A stretch of 25,859 nt of DNA from Ruminococcus sp. UBA3280 (GTDB lineage Bacteria; Bacillota; Clostridia; Oscillospirales; Ruminococcaceae): the NCBI GenBank assembly GCA_002362175.1, contig DETU01000031.1, positions 1,002 through 26,860 of the forward strand, given 5' to 3'. The translations under genes and the position numbers were made by a program. Shown piece after piece: positions 15,581 through 25,200 of this stretch. Each line of letters opens with the position of its first letter. The stretch's first letter is position 1. The notes beneath the pieces are model-generated. The model was not told where the DNA came from. It did no database searches and saw nothing but the letters and a program-made list of their open reading frames with translations.

Positions 15581-16117
15581 GTGTTTTGGGATTGTCATGA
15601 CACTGCCAGAGCAATTGCAGATTCATGGACTAAGATATTAAGTAAATATACAGATGTAAGTTTATTGGCTGAAGAATACGAGGTTGTTTTTCCTCAATCT
15701 GCACTAAGAGAAATGGCAAGCTGTTTGTTCAGCTATGCGGTTCTTCCCGAAAGAAACCGATTTGAATATTTGGATTTATGCGGATATTGGGATATTGAAC
15801 AAAGAGGAAAGCAGAACAATATCCCATATAAAAATAAATCTGAAAAATTCAGCTGGCTTGAGTGGGAACATATTTATGATGATGAAGAACACTTCTTATA
15901 CAAAGCAATGTTGCTACGGAGTTTTATTCTTGAACTGGACAGAATACATTATGAAAATAAATATACTCCTCTAAGTGCTGATAAAGGTGATGGTTTACGA
16001 ACCGATGGGAAATATTTATTACCCGACAGCTTTATTTTAAATAAAATTGATTTGAAAAAATATCAGGAAAATCCAAAGGCTTATGAGTGGAAATTTTGTT
16101 TTGTTGATTCTTATTAA
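15581..16117 (+). CDS. Unrecognised protein, possibly immunity-type, with uncertain start
   Basis: A 178-residue soluble protein if read from GTG at 15581. I do not recognise a family. It is rich in aromatic and acidic residues (FWDCHDTARAIADSWTKIL, then FEYLDLCGYWDIEQ and SWLEWEHIYDD), with no signal peptide or membrane segment. The frame stays open upstream to a TAA at 15521. Codons 15560-15580 read (ATT)-SKEWFT, which looks like the natural N-terminus, but no ATG, GTG or TTG precedes it in frame. The GTG at 15581 has no Shine-Dalgarno. So the gene may use a rare ATT start at 15560, or may have lost its start. A bidirectional terminator follows. Neighbourhood with an Imm6-like gene suggests, but does not prove, an immunity role. 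Confidence 0.5.
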   Translation: MFWDCHDTARAIADSWTKILSKYTDVSLLAEEYEVVFPQSALREMASCLFSYAVLPERNRFEYLDLCGYWDIEQRGKQNNIPYKNKSEKFSWLEWEHIYDDEEHFLYKAMLLRSFILELDRIHYENKYTPLSADKGDGLRTDGKYLLPDSFILNKIDLKKYQENPKAYEWKFCFVDSY

Positions 16118-16145
16118 TTATGAGATTAACCTGATAAAATAAAAG

Positions 16146-16181
16146 AAGTCCGAAAGCAGTTCAAAAACTACTTTCGGACTT
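16146..16181. terminator. Bidirectional terminator between convergent genes
   Basis: AAGTCCGAAAG (16146-16156) pairs perfectly with CTTTCGGACTT (16171-16181). An inner AGTT/AACT stem adds four pairs after a single mismatch, around a 4-nt loop. T-rich sequence follows on the plus strand (TTACTTCTTT), and also on the minus strand (CTTCTTTTATTTTA). It ends both the 15.6-kb gene and the lipoprotein gene. Confidence 0.85.
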
Positions 16182-16227
16182 TACTTCTTTATAGTCATAT
16201 GACTTTGTCAGAGTCCTTTTTGTGTGC

Positions 16228-16674
16228 TTATTCCTGACGTTTTGTGGTTTTTTCAGCGTCATTTTCGGTATTTTCCTCACCGTCAAGCCCGTCAACTATA
16301 TCTTTGGCAGCGTCACCGGCACCGTCTATAATTTCACCTGCGGCATCACCGACACCGTCAACTACATCTTCACCTGCATTTTCCACGCCGTCTATAGCGT
16401 CATCTGCATGGTCTTTAACGGAGTTATTACTCCCTTTGTCATTTACAATGCCGTCATCGTCGGTTTCATAGTGTTCATCGTCGTAATAACGGTCATCACG
16501 CCTGTCATCGTCACGGCGGTCGTAGTCATTACGGTTTCTTTTGTCTGTGGTACTTGCATAATCGGTAGTTACCATATCGCCGTCTGAGGAATAGGAATTA
16601 TCATTATTTCCGCACGAGGCAAAAGCTGTACACATAGTCAGTAATATGGAACTCATTGCTAAAAGCTTTTTCAT
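16228..16674 (-). CDS. Repeat-containing acidic lipoprotein
   Basis: A 148-residue predicted lipoprotein. The ATG at 16674 gives a signal peptide MKKLLAMSSILLTMCTAF ending in the lipobox-like FASC, with Cys21 as the lipidated residue. AAAGG lies 11 nt upstream; a TTG at 16683 would sit too close to it. After the Cys come an Arg/Asp/Tyr-rich stretch (about 45-73) and three 11-residue repeats of the pattern DGxxxAxxxxV (95-127), predicted to be amphipathic and helical. The protein is very acidic overall. No enzymatic motif is visible; the function is unknown. It probably sits on the outer face of the membrane. It ends at a bidirectional terminator. Confidence 0.65.
   Translation of the reverse strand: MKKLLAMSSILLTMCTAFASCGNNDNSYSSDGDMVTTDYASTTDKRNRNDYDRRDDDRRDDRYYDDEHYETDDDGIVNDKGSNNSVKDHADDAIDGVENAGEDVVDGVGDAAGEIIDGAGDAAKDIVDGLDGEENTENDAEKTTKRQE
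16294..16392 (-). repeat. Three 33-bp tandem repeats in the lipoprotein gene
   Basis: Three consecutive 33-bp units encode the 11-residue repeats DGVENAGEDVV, DGVGDAAGEII and DGAGDAAKDIV, and a partial fourth starts DGL. The DNA copies are imperfect, so they are fixed protein repeats rather than a recent expansion. The 11-residue period would fit a right-handed coiled coil or an amphipathic helix. Confidence 0.7.
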
Positions 16675-16752
16675 ACAAATCAAATCCTTTACATGAAATT
16701 ATTGCGTTAGATTTTCCGCAACGTGTTTTTATTGTTTGCGTAAATCTTTCTT

Positions 16753-16801
16753 TTATCCACAAAGTTTTCAACTTTTCCGATATAAGAAGTTGAAAACTTT
16801 G
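16753..16801. repeat. Palindromic element 2 with perfect DnaA box
   Basis: A perfect DnaA box TTATCCACA (16753-16761) is followed by CAAAGTTTTCAACTT (16760-16774) and its exact inverse AAGTTGAAAACTTTG (16787-16801), a 15-bp palindrome with a 12-nt loop. The 9-mer TTTTCAACT starts 12 bp after the DnaA box. The element ends 8 bp before the stop of the Imm6-like gene. On the minus strand it could act as a terminator for that gene, but only a short T-run follows. Confidence 0.78.
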
Positions 16802-16809
16802 AATTCACA

Positions 16810-17292
16810 TCAGATTATTTTTTCAAAATAATTTTTCCATTCGGATTTGTTTGTGGAAGAATTGAGATATTCTGTAATGTTTTTTATGTATTTGTCGTCC
16901 GAAAAACAACAATGGTAACATTCCATAAAATGATGTATTAAATCGTCGGAAACCAATTCAATAGGTTCGGGATAACATTTTACTTTTTCAGACTCATATG
17001 CTTTTCGGCTTGTAAATGCAACTGCGTCGATTATACAATTCCATACTGTCTGCTCGGAAACATCTTCCGTATTTTCGGCAAATATTGTGATTCCGTCCTG
17101 TTCGTTGACCAATAAGTCGTACAGAAAATCACCGTCAGGACTGCCGTTATAAAGCCATTCCCGACAATATTCAATAGCTTTTTCTGCTATTGTTTTGTGT
17201 TCGGATTTATGAAGAAGTGAAACTGTTTTCATTGATAATTCCAGAAGAAACGCTGTTTTTTTATCATCGCTTAGACTAATAAAATCATTCAT
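16810..17292 (-). CDS. Imm6-like immunity protein
   Basis: A 160-residue soluble protein that resembles the Imm6 family of immunity proteins from polymorphic toxin systems. The matching features, as I recall the family, are KAIEYCREWLYNGSPDGDFLY, a DG-containing turn, WNCIIDAVAFTSRKAYESE, and YPEPIELVSDD followed by a helical end. The start at ATG 17292 is preferred (AAAGGA upstream at good spacing). An in-frame GTG at 17337 would add residues encoded by the neighbouring DNA repeat (VENYVENF) and has no ribosome binding site. Palindromic elements sit immediately on both sides, so it looks like a cassette. No toxin gene is visible, making it an orphan immunity gene if the family call is right. 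Confidence 0.55.
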   Translation of the reverse strand: MNDFISLSDDKKTAFLLELSMKTVSLLHKSEHKTIAEKAIEYCREWLYNGSPDGDFLYDLLVNEQDGITIFAENTEDVSEQTVWNCIIDAVAFTSRKAYESEKVKCYPEPIELVSDDLIHHFMECYHCCFSDDKYIKNITEYLNSSTNKSEWKNYFEKII

Positions 17293-17315
17293 TATTTTTC
17301 CTTTGAAATTTATAA

Positions 17316-17364
17316 AGTTTTCAACATAGTTTTCCACATATTGTTGAAAGCCTTGTTGAAAACT
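17316..17364. repeat. Palindromic element 3: four DnaA-like boxes in 12-bp phase
   Basis: Four 12-mers lie almost end to end: AGTTTTCAACAT (17316), AGTTTTCCACAT (17328), TTGTTGAAAGCC (17341) and TTGTTGAAAACT (17353). They carry four DnaA-box-like 9-mers starting at exactly 12-bp steps: TTTTCAACA (17318), TTTTCCACA (17330), then inverted TGTTGAAAG (17342) and TGTTGAAAA (17354). The outer arms AGTTTTCAACA and TGTTGAAAACT are perfect 11-bp inverted repeats. It lies upstream of the Imm6-like gene and next to the carB terminator. Confidence 0.8.
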
Positions 17365-17394
17365 ATCTCCCCGCTGTTTTTATAGCAGGGAGAT
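17365..17394 (-). terminator. Probable terminator of carB
   Basis: ATCTCCC (17365-17371) pairs with GGGAGAT (17388-17394), plus an inner GCT/AGC stem after one mismatch, around an 8-nt loop. It begins 30 bp past the carB stop in the direction of transcription. The T-run on that side is short (AGTTTTC), so efficiency is uncertain. T-rich sequence on the opposite side means it could also work for plus-strand transcripts. Confidence 0.6.
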
Positions 17395-17424
17395 ATGTTT
17401 TTATTTATATCGGACTGTCAGTTA

Positions 17425-20643
<3,219 letters not shown>

Positions 20644-20717
20644 ACCATTTTCTCCCAACCCGTACATATAGCTGTACGTAATAATATTTACCATAAGTCA
20701 TGGCATTCTTATTTTAT

Positions 20718-20746
20718 ATAATACCACAAAAAAGTCAGAAATGCAA
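20718..20746 (-). promoter_or_regulatory. Probable carB promoter
   Basis: On the minus strand, TTGCAT (20741-20746), a 17-bp spacer and TATTAT (20718-20723) with a preceding TG (TGGTATTAT). The -35 is weak but the extended -10 is good. It lies between the terminator of the XRE gene and carB, leaving a leader of about 70 nt in which I see no PyrR-type attenuator. Confidence 0.5.
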
Positions 20747-20760
20747 GATTAAAATACAAA

Positions 20761-20792
20761 AAAATTCACCATTCGCAAGAATAGTGAATTTT
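20761..20792 (-). terminator. Terminator of the XRE regulator gene
   Basis: A 14-bp stem with a 4-nt loop: AAAATTCACCATTC (20761-20774) against GAATAGTGAATTTT (20779-20792), with one G-U pair in the minus-strand RNA. On that strand it runs into a long T-tract (TTTTTTTGTATTTT). It isolates the XRE gene from carB. Confidence 0.88.
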
Positions 20793-20809
20793 GTTTATAA
20801 TGTTATTTT

Positions 20810-21040
20810 TCAGAGTTTGTGAGAATCGGGGTTATCAGTTCTACCAAGCAGATAATCAACGGAGCAACCAAAATAATCTGCTATTTTCGTTAATTTGTCA
20901 GCCGACGGTGATTTATCACGTTTTTCCAGTTCATATATAAAACTTTTGCTTATAGAACAAGTAGAAAGTAAAGACGATATTGAAATACCTTGCTCTTTAC
21001 ATTTTAATTTTATGTTTTTAGCTATTTGTTGATTCTGCAT
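20810..21040 (-). CDS. XRE-family helix-turn-helix repressor
   Basis: A 76-residue single-domain Cro/CI-like regulator. The helix-turn-helix lies at about residues 8-40 (IKLKCKEQGISISSLLSTC, then ISKSFIYELEKRDKSPS), followed by DKLTKIADYFGCSVDYLLGR, the standard final helices of the fold. There is no extra effector domain, so it resembles the small repressors of mobile elements and stress circuits. ATG start with AAAGGAG 10 nt upstream. It is transcribed divergently from the plus-strand promoter at 21101-21129, and paired palindromes lie in the shared control region, so it probably represses its own and the opposite promoter. It has its own terminator. Confidence 0.85.
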   Translation of the reverse strand: MQNQQIAKNIKLKCKEQGISISSLLSTCSISKSFIYELEKRDKSPSADKLTKIADYFGCSVDYLLGRTDNPDSHKL

Positions 21041-21065
21041 AAAAACCCAACTCCTTTTTTATACA

Positions 21066-21094
21066 ATCATACAAATTTACGGCTTTAGTCGCAA
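21066..21094 (-). promoter_or_regulatory. Promoter of the XRE gene
   Basis: On the minus strand, TTGCGA (21089-21094), a 17-bp spacer and TATGAT (21066-21071). It lies 25 bp before the XRE start codon. One arm of the 8-bp inverted repeat (21079-21086) falls in its spacer, consistent with autorepression. Confidence 0.6.
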
Positions 21095-21121
21095 ATTATC
21101 TTGACATACGTCAAAAGCCGT
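21079..21121. promoter_or_regulatory. Candidate XRE operators: nested palindromes in a divergent promoter region
   Basis: Two inverted repeats overlap the divergent promoters. The outer pair is ACGGCTTT (21079-21086) and AAAGCCGT (21114-21121), one arm in the spacer of each promoter. The inner palindrome TTGACATACGTCAA (21101-21114) covers the plus-strand -35 hexamer. This is the geometry expected for a small repressor controlling both directions. Binding by the adjacent XRE protein is inferred. Confidence 0.55.
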
Positions 21122-21129
21122 GATATAAT
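21101..21129 (+). promoter_or_regulatory. Fully consensus sigma-A promoter
   Basis: TTGACA (21101-21106), exactly 17 bp, TATAAT (21124-21129), with an extended -10 TG (GTGATATAAT). It is the best-matching promoter in the window. It drives the G-rich leader and the small interrupted ORF that starts at 21265. Overlap with palindromes suggests that it is normally held repressed. Confidence 0.85.
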
Positions 21130-21135
21130 AGCCTT

Positions 21136-21264
21136 ACAGTCCGAACAGCAGGGTAGGACTGTGGGGGGATAAGGGGGGGCATCGGAGGTTGCAAACGAAG
21201 ATTGCAATATATTATTTACGTTAGAAATATTGTTATCTGTATTAATATGAAAGGTGATAAAGCT
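21136..21264 (+). ncRNA. Structured G-rich 5' leader of unknown type
   Basis: The expected transcription start (about 21136) coincides with a 7-bp hairpin, ACAGTCC (21136-21142) with GGACTGT (21156-21162). It is followed by G6 (21163-21168), ATAA and G7 (21173-21179), then GGAGG (21184-21188), and TTGCAA/TTGCAA (21189 and 21202) that can form a second small hairpin. Such G-runs are out of character for this AT-rich DNA. I recognise no known riboswitch or small RNA. It may be a leader that controls the ORF at 21265, or an RNA in its own right. Confidence 0.4.
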
Positions 21265-21549
21265 ATGAATAAAAATTTAAGTCTTACCATGAGTGAAGCG
21301 GTAATAAAGTATATTGCCGATATAGCCTGTTTTCTCAGTGAAAACTGTGAAGTAAGTGATTTTAAGGTATGAGGAAACAAGACTATAACTACTTACAAAG
21401 TCGATGACCGTTATATTACGGTCAGGAGAGATGCCAATACACACGCCTATTCTATTGATGTACGACTGAAAAAAAATGGAACAATCACAGGACGTACAAA
21501 AGAAGGGGTGATAGCATCTTCCGACCCCGATGGCTGTGTTCCGTTCTGA
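21265..21549 (+). pseudogene. Small ORF interrupted by one in-frame TGA
   Basis: ATG at 21265, with AAAGGTG upstream, opens a frame of 35 codons that stops at TGA (21370-21372). The same frame then stays open for 58 more codons to TGA at 21547-21549. The first part reads MNKNLSLTMSEAVIKYIADI and ends SDFKV; the second begins GNKTITTYKVDDRYITVRRD and ends SSDPDGCVPF. The full product would be 94 residues including the TGA position. I do not recognise the family. TGA is used as an ordinary stop by neighbouring genes, so a Trp (TGG) to stop mutation is the simplest account. Read-through or recoding is possible but unsupported. Confidence 0.6.
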
Positions 21550-21566
21550 ACATTTACGCCATACTT

Positions 21567-21583
21567 AATTATATCATATAATT
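21567..21583. repeat. AT-rich palindrome after the interrupted ORF
   Basis: AATTATAT, C, ATATAATT is a perfect 8-1-8 palindrome 17 bp past the final TGA. As RNA it could form a weak AT-only hairpin. No clear T-tract follows, so I do not call it a terminator. The remaining bases to 21635 hold only weak short hairpins around the CarD gene stop. Confidence 0.4.
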
Positions 21584-21635
21584 GATGTTTTGTCAATATG
21601 CAAAGGACAGATTTTTTCCTGTTTTCTGAAAAATT

Positions 21636-22130
21636 TCAGATATGCTGTTTTATGTAGTCAACGACCTTTTCACGTGGAATACTGAGGGAATATGCAAATT
21701 CGTCATATATCATATTTTCAGCGTCTCTGAGGAATTTTTCGTCAGCTGAACGGAGTTTTTTGTGTTGTTTGTTAAGTTCAATATTTTTTTCATAGAGAGT
21801 TTTTATAAGGCGGATAAGCTGAAGCCTGTCACCGTTTTCTATGATTTTTTTGTATTCTTCTTTTCTCTGAAAATCGTTGTCAATCCATATGCAATACTCA
21901 TCTGACATCATACTTATAAGGTCATCAATTTCCTTGCGTGAGTAAATACTTCTAATTTTGTCTTTAAGTGCGGAGTTTGAGGTGGGTACATAGAAAGTAT
22001 TTTTTTTGTCTCCTACAGGCTGTAAAATATAGTATTCAATATTTTCACCGCTGAAATCACGTTCTTCTATTGCACTTATTACGCATACGCCGTATGAAGC
22101 ATATACAACTGCGTCATTTACATTATACAT
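21636..22130 (-). CDS. CarD/CdnL-family transcriptional regulator
   Basis: A 164-residue protein with the layout of the CarD/CdnL family, which binds the RNA polymerase beta subunit and stabilises open promoter complexes. The N-terminal RNA-polymerase-interacting domain is MYNVNDAVVYASYGVCVISA with the following YYILQPVGDKKNTFYVPTSN. A helical C-terminal domain covers about 75-164 (LIRLIKTLYEKNIEL, then AENMIYDEFAYSLSI). Length is typical. ATG 22130 is preferred because AAAGGAGG lies 7 nt upstream; the frame upstream is not family-like. It is monocistronic, with its own promoter. Confidence 0.85.
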   Translation of the reverse strand: MYNVNDAVVYASYGVCVISAIEERDFSGENIEYYILQPVGDKKNTFYVPTSNSALKDKIRSIYSRKEIDDLISMMSDEYCIWIDNDFQRKEEYKKIIENGDRLQLIRLIKTLYEKNIELNKQHKKLRSADEKFLRDAENMIYDEFAYSLSIPREKVVDYIKQHI

Positions 22131-22157
22131 TTTATTTCCTCCTTTATCGTATACATA

Positions 22158-22187
22158 ATTATAACATATTTTCAGTAAAAATGTCAT
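22158..22187 (-). promoter_or_regulatory. Promoter of the CarD-like gene
   Basis: On the minus strand, ATGACA (22182-22187), an 18-bp spacer and a perfect TATAAT (22158-22163). It gives a leader of about 20 nt before the strong ribosome binding site of the CarD-like gene. Confidence 0.65.
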
Positions 22188-22258
22188 GGGCATTACCACC
22201 AAAAATAAAATAAAGGTTTGTGTATTTTGTCAGTTCAGACCGTAATAATTAAAAAAGT

Positions 22259-22278
22259 CCCCGTTCATATGAACGGGG
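22259..22278 (-). terminator. Terminator of the YfhO-family gene
   Basis: CCCCGTTC (22259-22266), ATAT, GAACGGGG (22271-22278) form a perfect palindromic stem. On the minus strand it is followed by a T-run (CTTTTTTAATT). It lies directly downstream of the YfhO-family stop. Confidence 0.88.
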
Positions 22279-22286
22279 ATAAAACA

Positions 22287-25200
22287 TTATTTTTTCTTTT
22301 TCTTCTTCTTGTTGTTTGAACTGTTATTCTTCTTGTTATTATTGCTGTTGTTATTATTGTTGGTTGGTTTTACCTTATTGTCGGAACTTTCCTGTTTGTC
22401 AGTTTTTTCAGACTGTTCTTCATCATTTTCAGAAGAATTTTCTTCATCATCTGAATCATTTGCGGAGGTCAGTTCTGTTTCGGTAACTGCACCTTTTGAC
22501 TTGATAATCTGAACATTCTTTGTTTTCTTGGATTCAGCAGGTTCTTCATTTTCAAGACCAAGCTTTTTCCTTTCCTTTTCTTTCTGACGTTCAATAAGAA
22601 CAGGATTGTTTTTTCTGTCATAAAGATAGAACATAACCATAACAGCAATACCGAGAATAAGAGTAAATATTCCCATAGTAAATCCGGGTGGTGTATATTT
22701 AAGAGTAATGGTATGCTTACCGGCAGGGAGTTTAAGTCCTATGGTTGATTCAAGCATTATTACCTTTCCCGATTTTTCTGACGGGTTGTTTGAATAGCTG
22801 ATTGTACCGTTCTCATTTGTACTTTCTATTATAAGGTCATTGGCTTTTTTGCCGTCAACTTTCAGTGTCCAGCCTTCTTCATATGGAATTGTAGTAAAGA
22901 GAAGCTGACCCTCGTTGATGTTTACAGTACCTTCAATATATCTGTCGTTTGACTTTTCTGTATTTACTTCAAGCTGATTCTGTTTGAGCAGGTTTATATC
23001 CTCATGGAAAGCGTCATAATCGAGGTTATAAAGCTGTAAACCGCCGTTTTCCTTAAACATGAAGTGTTCGTTTGAACCAAGGTACGTACTACTTCCTTCT
23101 GTCTTTGTGATAGTGAATCTTATTTCAAGTTCAGTACCGGCAGGATAAGAACCGAGTCTTACAATAGGTCTTATATGGTCTTTAAGGTAGTTACCGTATT
23201 CCTGATGATTTGTAAAGTTTCCGTTTTCGTCCTTGTCCTGAGAAACCCATATGTTAACGCCCTTATAGAAATCACTGTCTATGTGCATATATACAGCACC
23301 GTCGTACTGAGTAGTAATATGCATATTTACAACAGGGTCAACGGCATTCGGGAGAGCGTCGTAAGCGTGATGAGAATTTCTTGTATCAACGTTTCCTTCT
23401 GCGTCTGTAGGGGTATATATACTGTGACGGACTTGATTCGGGTCAAATACGGTATTTCCCTCATATGCTTCAGGTTCAAGACGTTTGTAATATTCTTTGA
23501 AACCGTCTATTATAATGTTACCTTCTTCATCTGTATGGAAATCTGTATTTCCTGTAAGGGTGCTAAGGAAAATATTCATGCTGTTGAACTGATTGTCGTT
23601 TCCGAGATGACCGAGTTTAAGCATATCATCACTTGCCGCATATGCGATTGCAAGAGCATCTTTGTTTTCATATATATCAACGGTTGTTTCCCTGTTTGCA
23701 TTGTTGATATAAGTTGTTTCAAAGATTTTTTCGTATACGGGTTCAAGAAGTGAACGGTTGCCGGTATTTCTGTTGGGGTCGTCGATAACATACTTGATAC
23801 CAAGAAGTGAGTCTGCAACAACGTTGTTTCCCTTGTACTGTGTTTCATAACTCTGTGTGAAATATCCGAGAGCTTCAATGAATTTGATTGCTCTTGCGTT
23901 CATTACGGAACTTGAGTGTGATATACCTTTTAATCCGTATGCAAGGTTATCGTTTACACATCGCTGATAAGTTTTTTCTGAACGGTAGAAACCGTCGTCA
24001 TGTTCTTCAATTGCGTCAACAATTGCAGGAGCGGAAAGTATTTCCTCATATGTCGAGCGGTCTGAGTAGGCAACTTCCTTGTTTACTTTCTTGAAAGTAT
24101 CATAAGCATTGTATCCTGCTTCAAAGAATACTACACAGGCAACGGCGATTGTAAGGAGATTTCTTCCTTTTTTGGTTTTGGAGTGACTGTAGAAATAGAG
24201 GTAAATCAGATATACAGCCGCAAGCATTACGCCGATAACAAGAGTACCGAGCCATAATTCTTCATGTGTGTCGCTGTGATATGTTTCGGTTGTTTTGTAG
24301 GGAACTGTTGCAACATACTGATATTTTTCCTGATTATAGTTGTATTTTGGCATACGTTCATTAAAGAATGCAACCAGTACGGCGATACCAGTGAAAGTTC
24401 CCGCAACACTTCCGAGTGAAAGCTTGTAGCCGTCGAGATTTGAGAAAATGTCTGCTGCCATTGAAACGAAAACAAATGAGAGCAGGAAAGAATATCTGTA
24501 AGGTAACCAGTTGGGGTCCTGCCCGCCGTGCCAAAGCATATTGATAGGCTTTACATACATACTTGTAATCATTATTGCAGTAATAATGCCATATCCGATT
24601 TTCTTTTTTGCTTTGACTTTCTTATTCATGAAGAACAGCGGTAAAAGTGTGAGTGTAAGAACACCGCAGTAGATTTCCGGTCGTCCGTACAACCTTGTAC
24701 CCTCGTCAACGTTTACTGAATAGTACTGGTTGGGGAGCAGGGTCGGTATAAGTTCAAGTAGTTCAAACATATGCTTGAAAGTGTAATCAGGTTTTGAAAA
24801 ATTGAACTTACCGTTTGAAAGACCGTTATAAACCGGAAGAATCATGAATATACTGCACATGAGTACAACTATAGTTGAAACAGCCATGATTCCAAAGGTC
24901 TTGAAATACTCTCCTGTATTCTTGAATTGTCTTTTTGTTCCGAAGAAAAGGTAGTAGAAGAAGTAAATTGCAACGAATATGGCAATCATGTAGCCGATAT
25001 AAAATTCAGCAACAAACATAATTGCAAGCGGAATGATATAATTCAGTTTTCTGCCGTCGTCGATAAGATACTCAACGCCTAATATAATAAGTGGCAGGAA
25101 AATAGGTCCGTCAATCCACATAGGGTCAATGAGCTGAATTGCAACGTAACTCATCATTGCGTACATTGTAGAGAAAAGAATTGACTGGAGTGGTTTTACA

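Noticed and set aside
16222..16587. Plus-strand ORF of 121 codons with many hydrophobic residues
   Set aside because: It is the exact antisense of the lipoprotein gene, has no ribosome binding site, and its hydrophobicity is the mirror of Asp/Glu codons.
17293..17337. Longer Imm6-like start at GTG 17337
   Set aside because: The extra residues are encoded by the 12-bp DNA repeats, and the GTG lacks a ribosome binding site, while ATG 17292 has one.
21370..21423. Selenocysteine insertion at the in-frame TGA
   Set aside because: The only nearby hairpin lies about 40 nt downstream, with an AT loop lacking the usual GU. No cysteine homologue or selenoprotein family is recognised.
22309..22400. 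Repetitive AAC/AAG stretch considered as a CRISPR or microsatellite locus
   Set aside because: It is in frame and encodes the Asn/Lys tail of the YfhO-family protein; there are no spaced identical repeats.
23175..23753. Plus-strand ORF of 192 codons opposite the YfhO-family gene
   Set aside because: Antisense to a clear long gene; composition and periodicity are those of a shadow frame, with no promoter or ribosome binding site.
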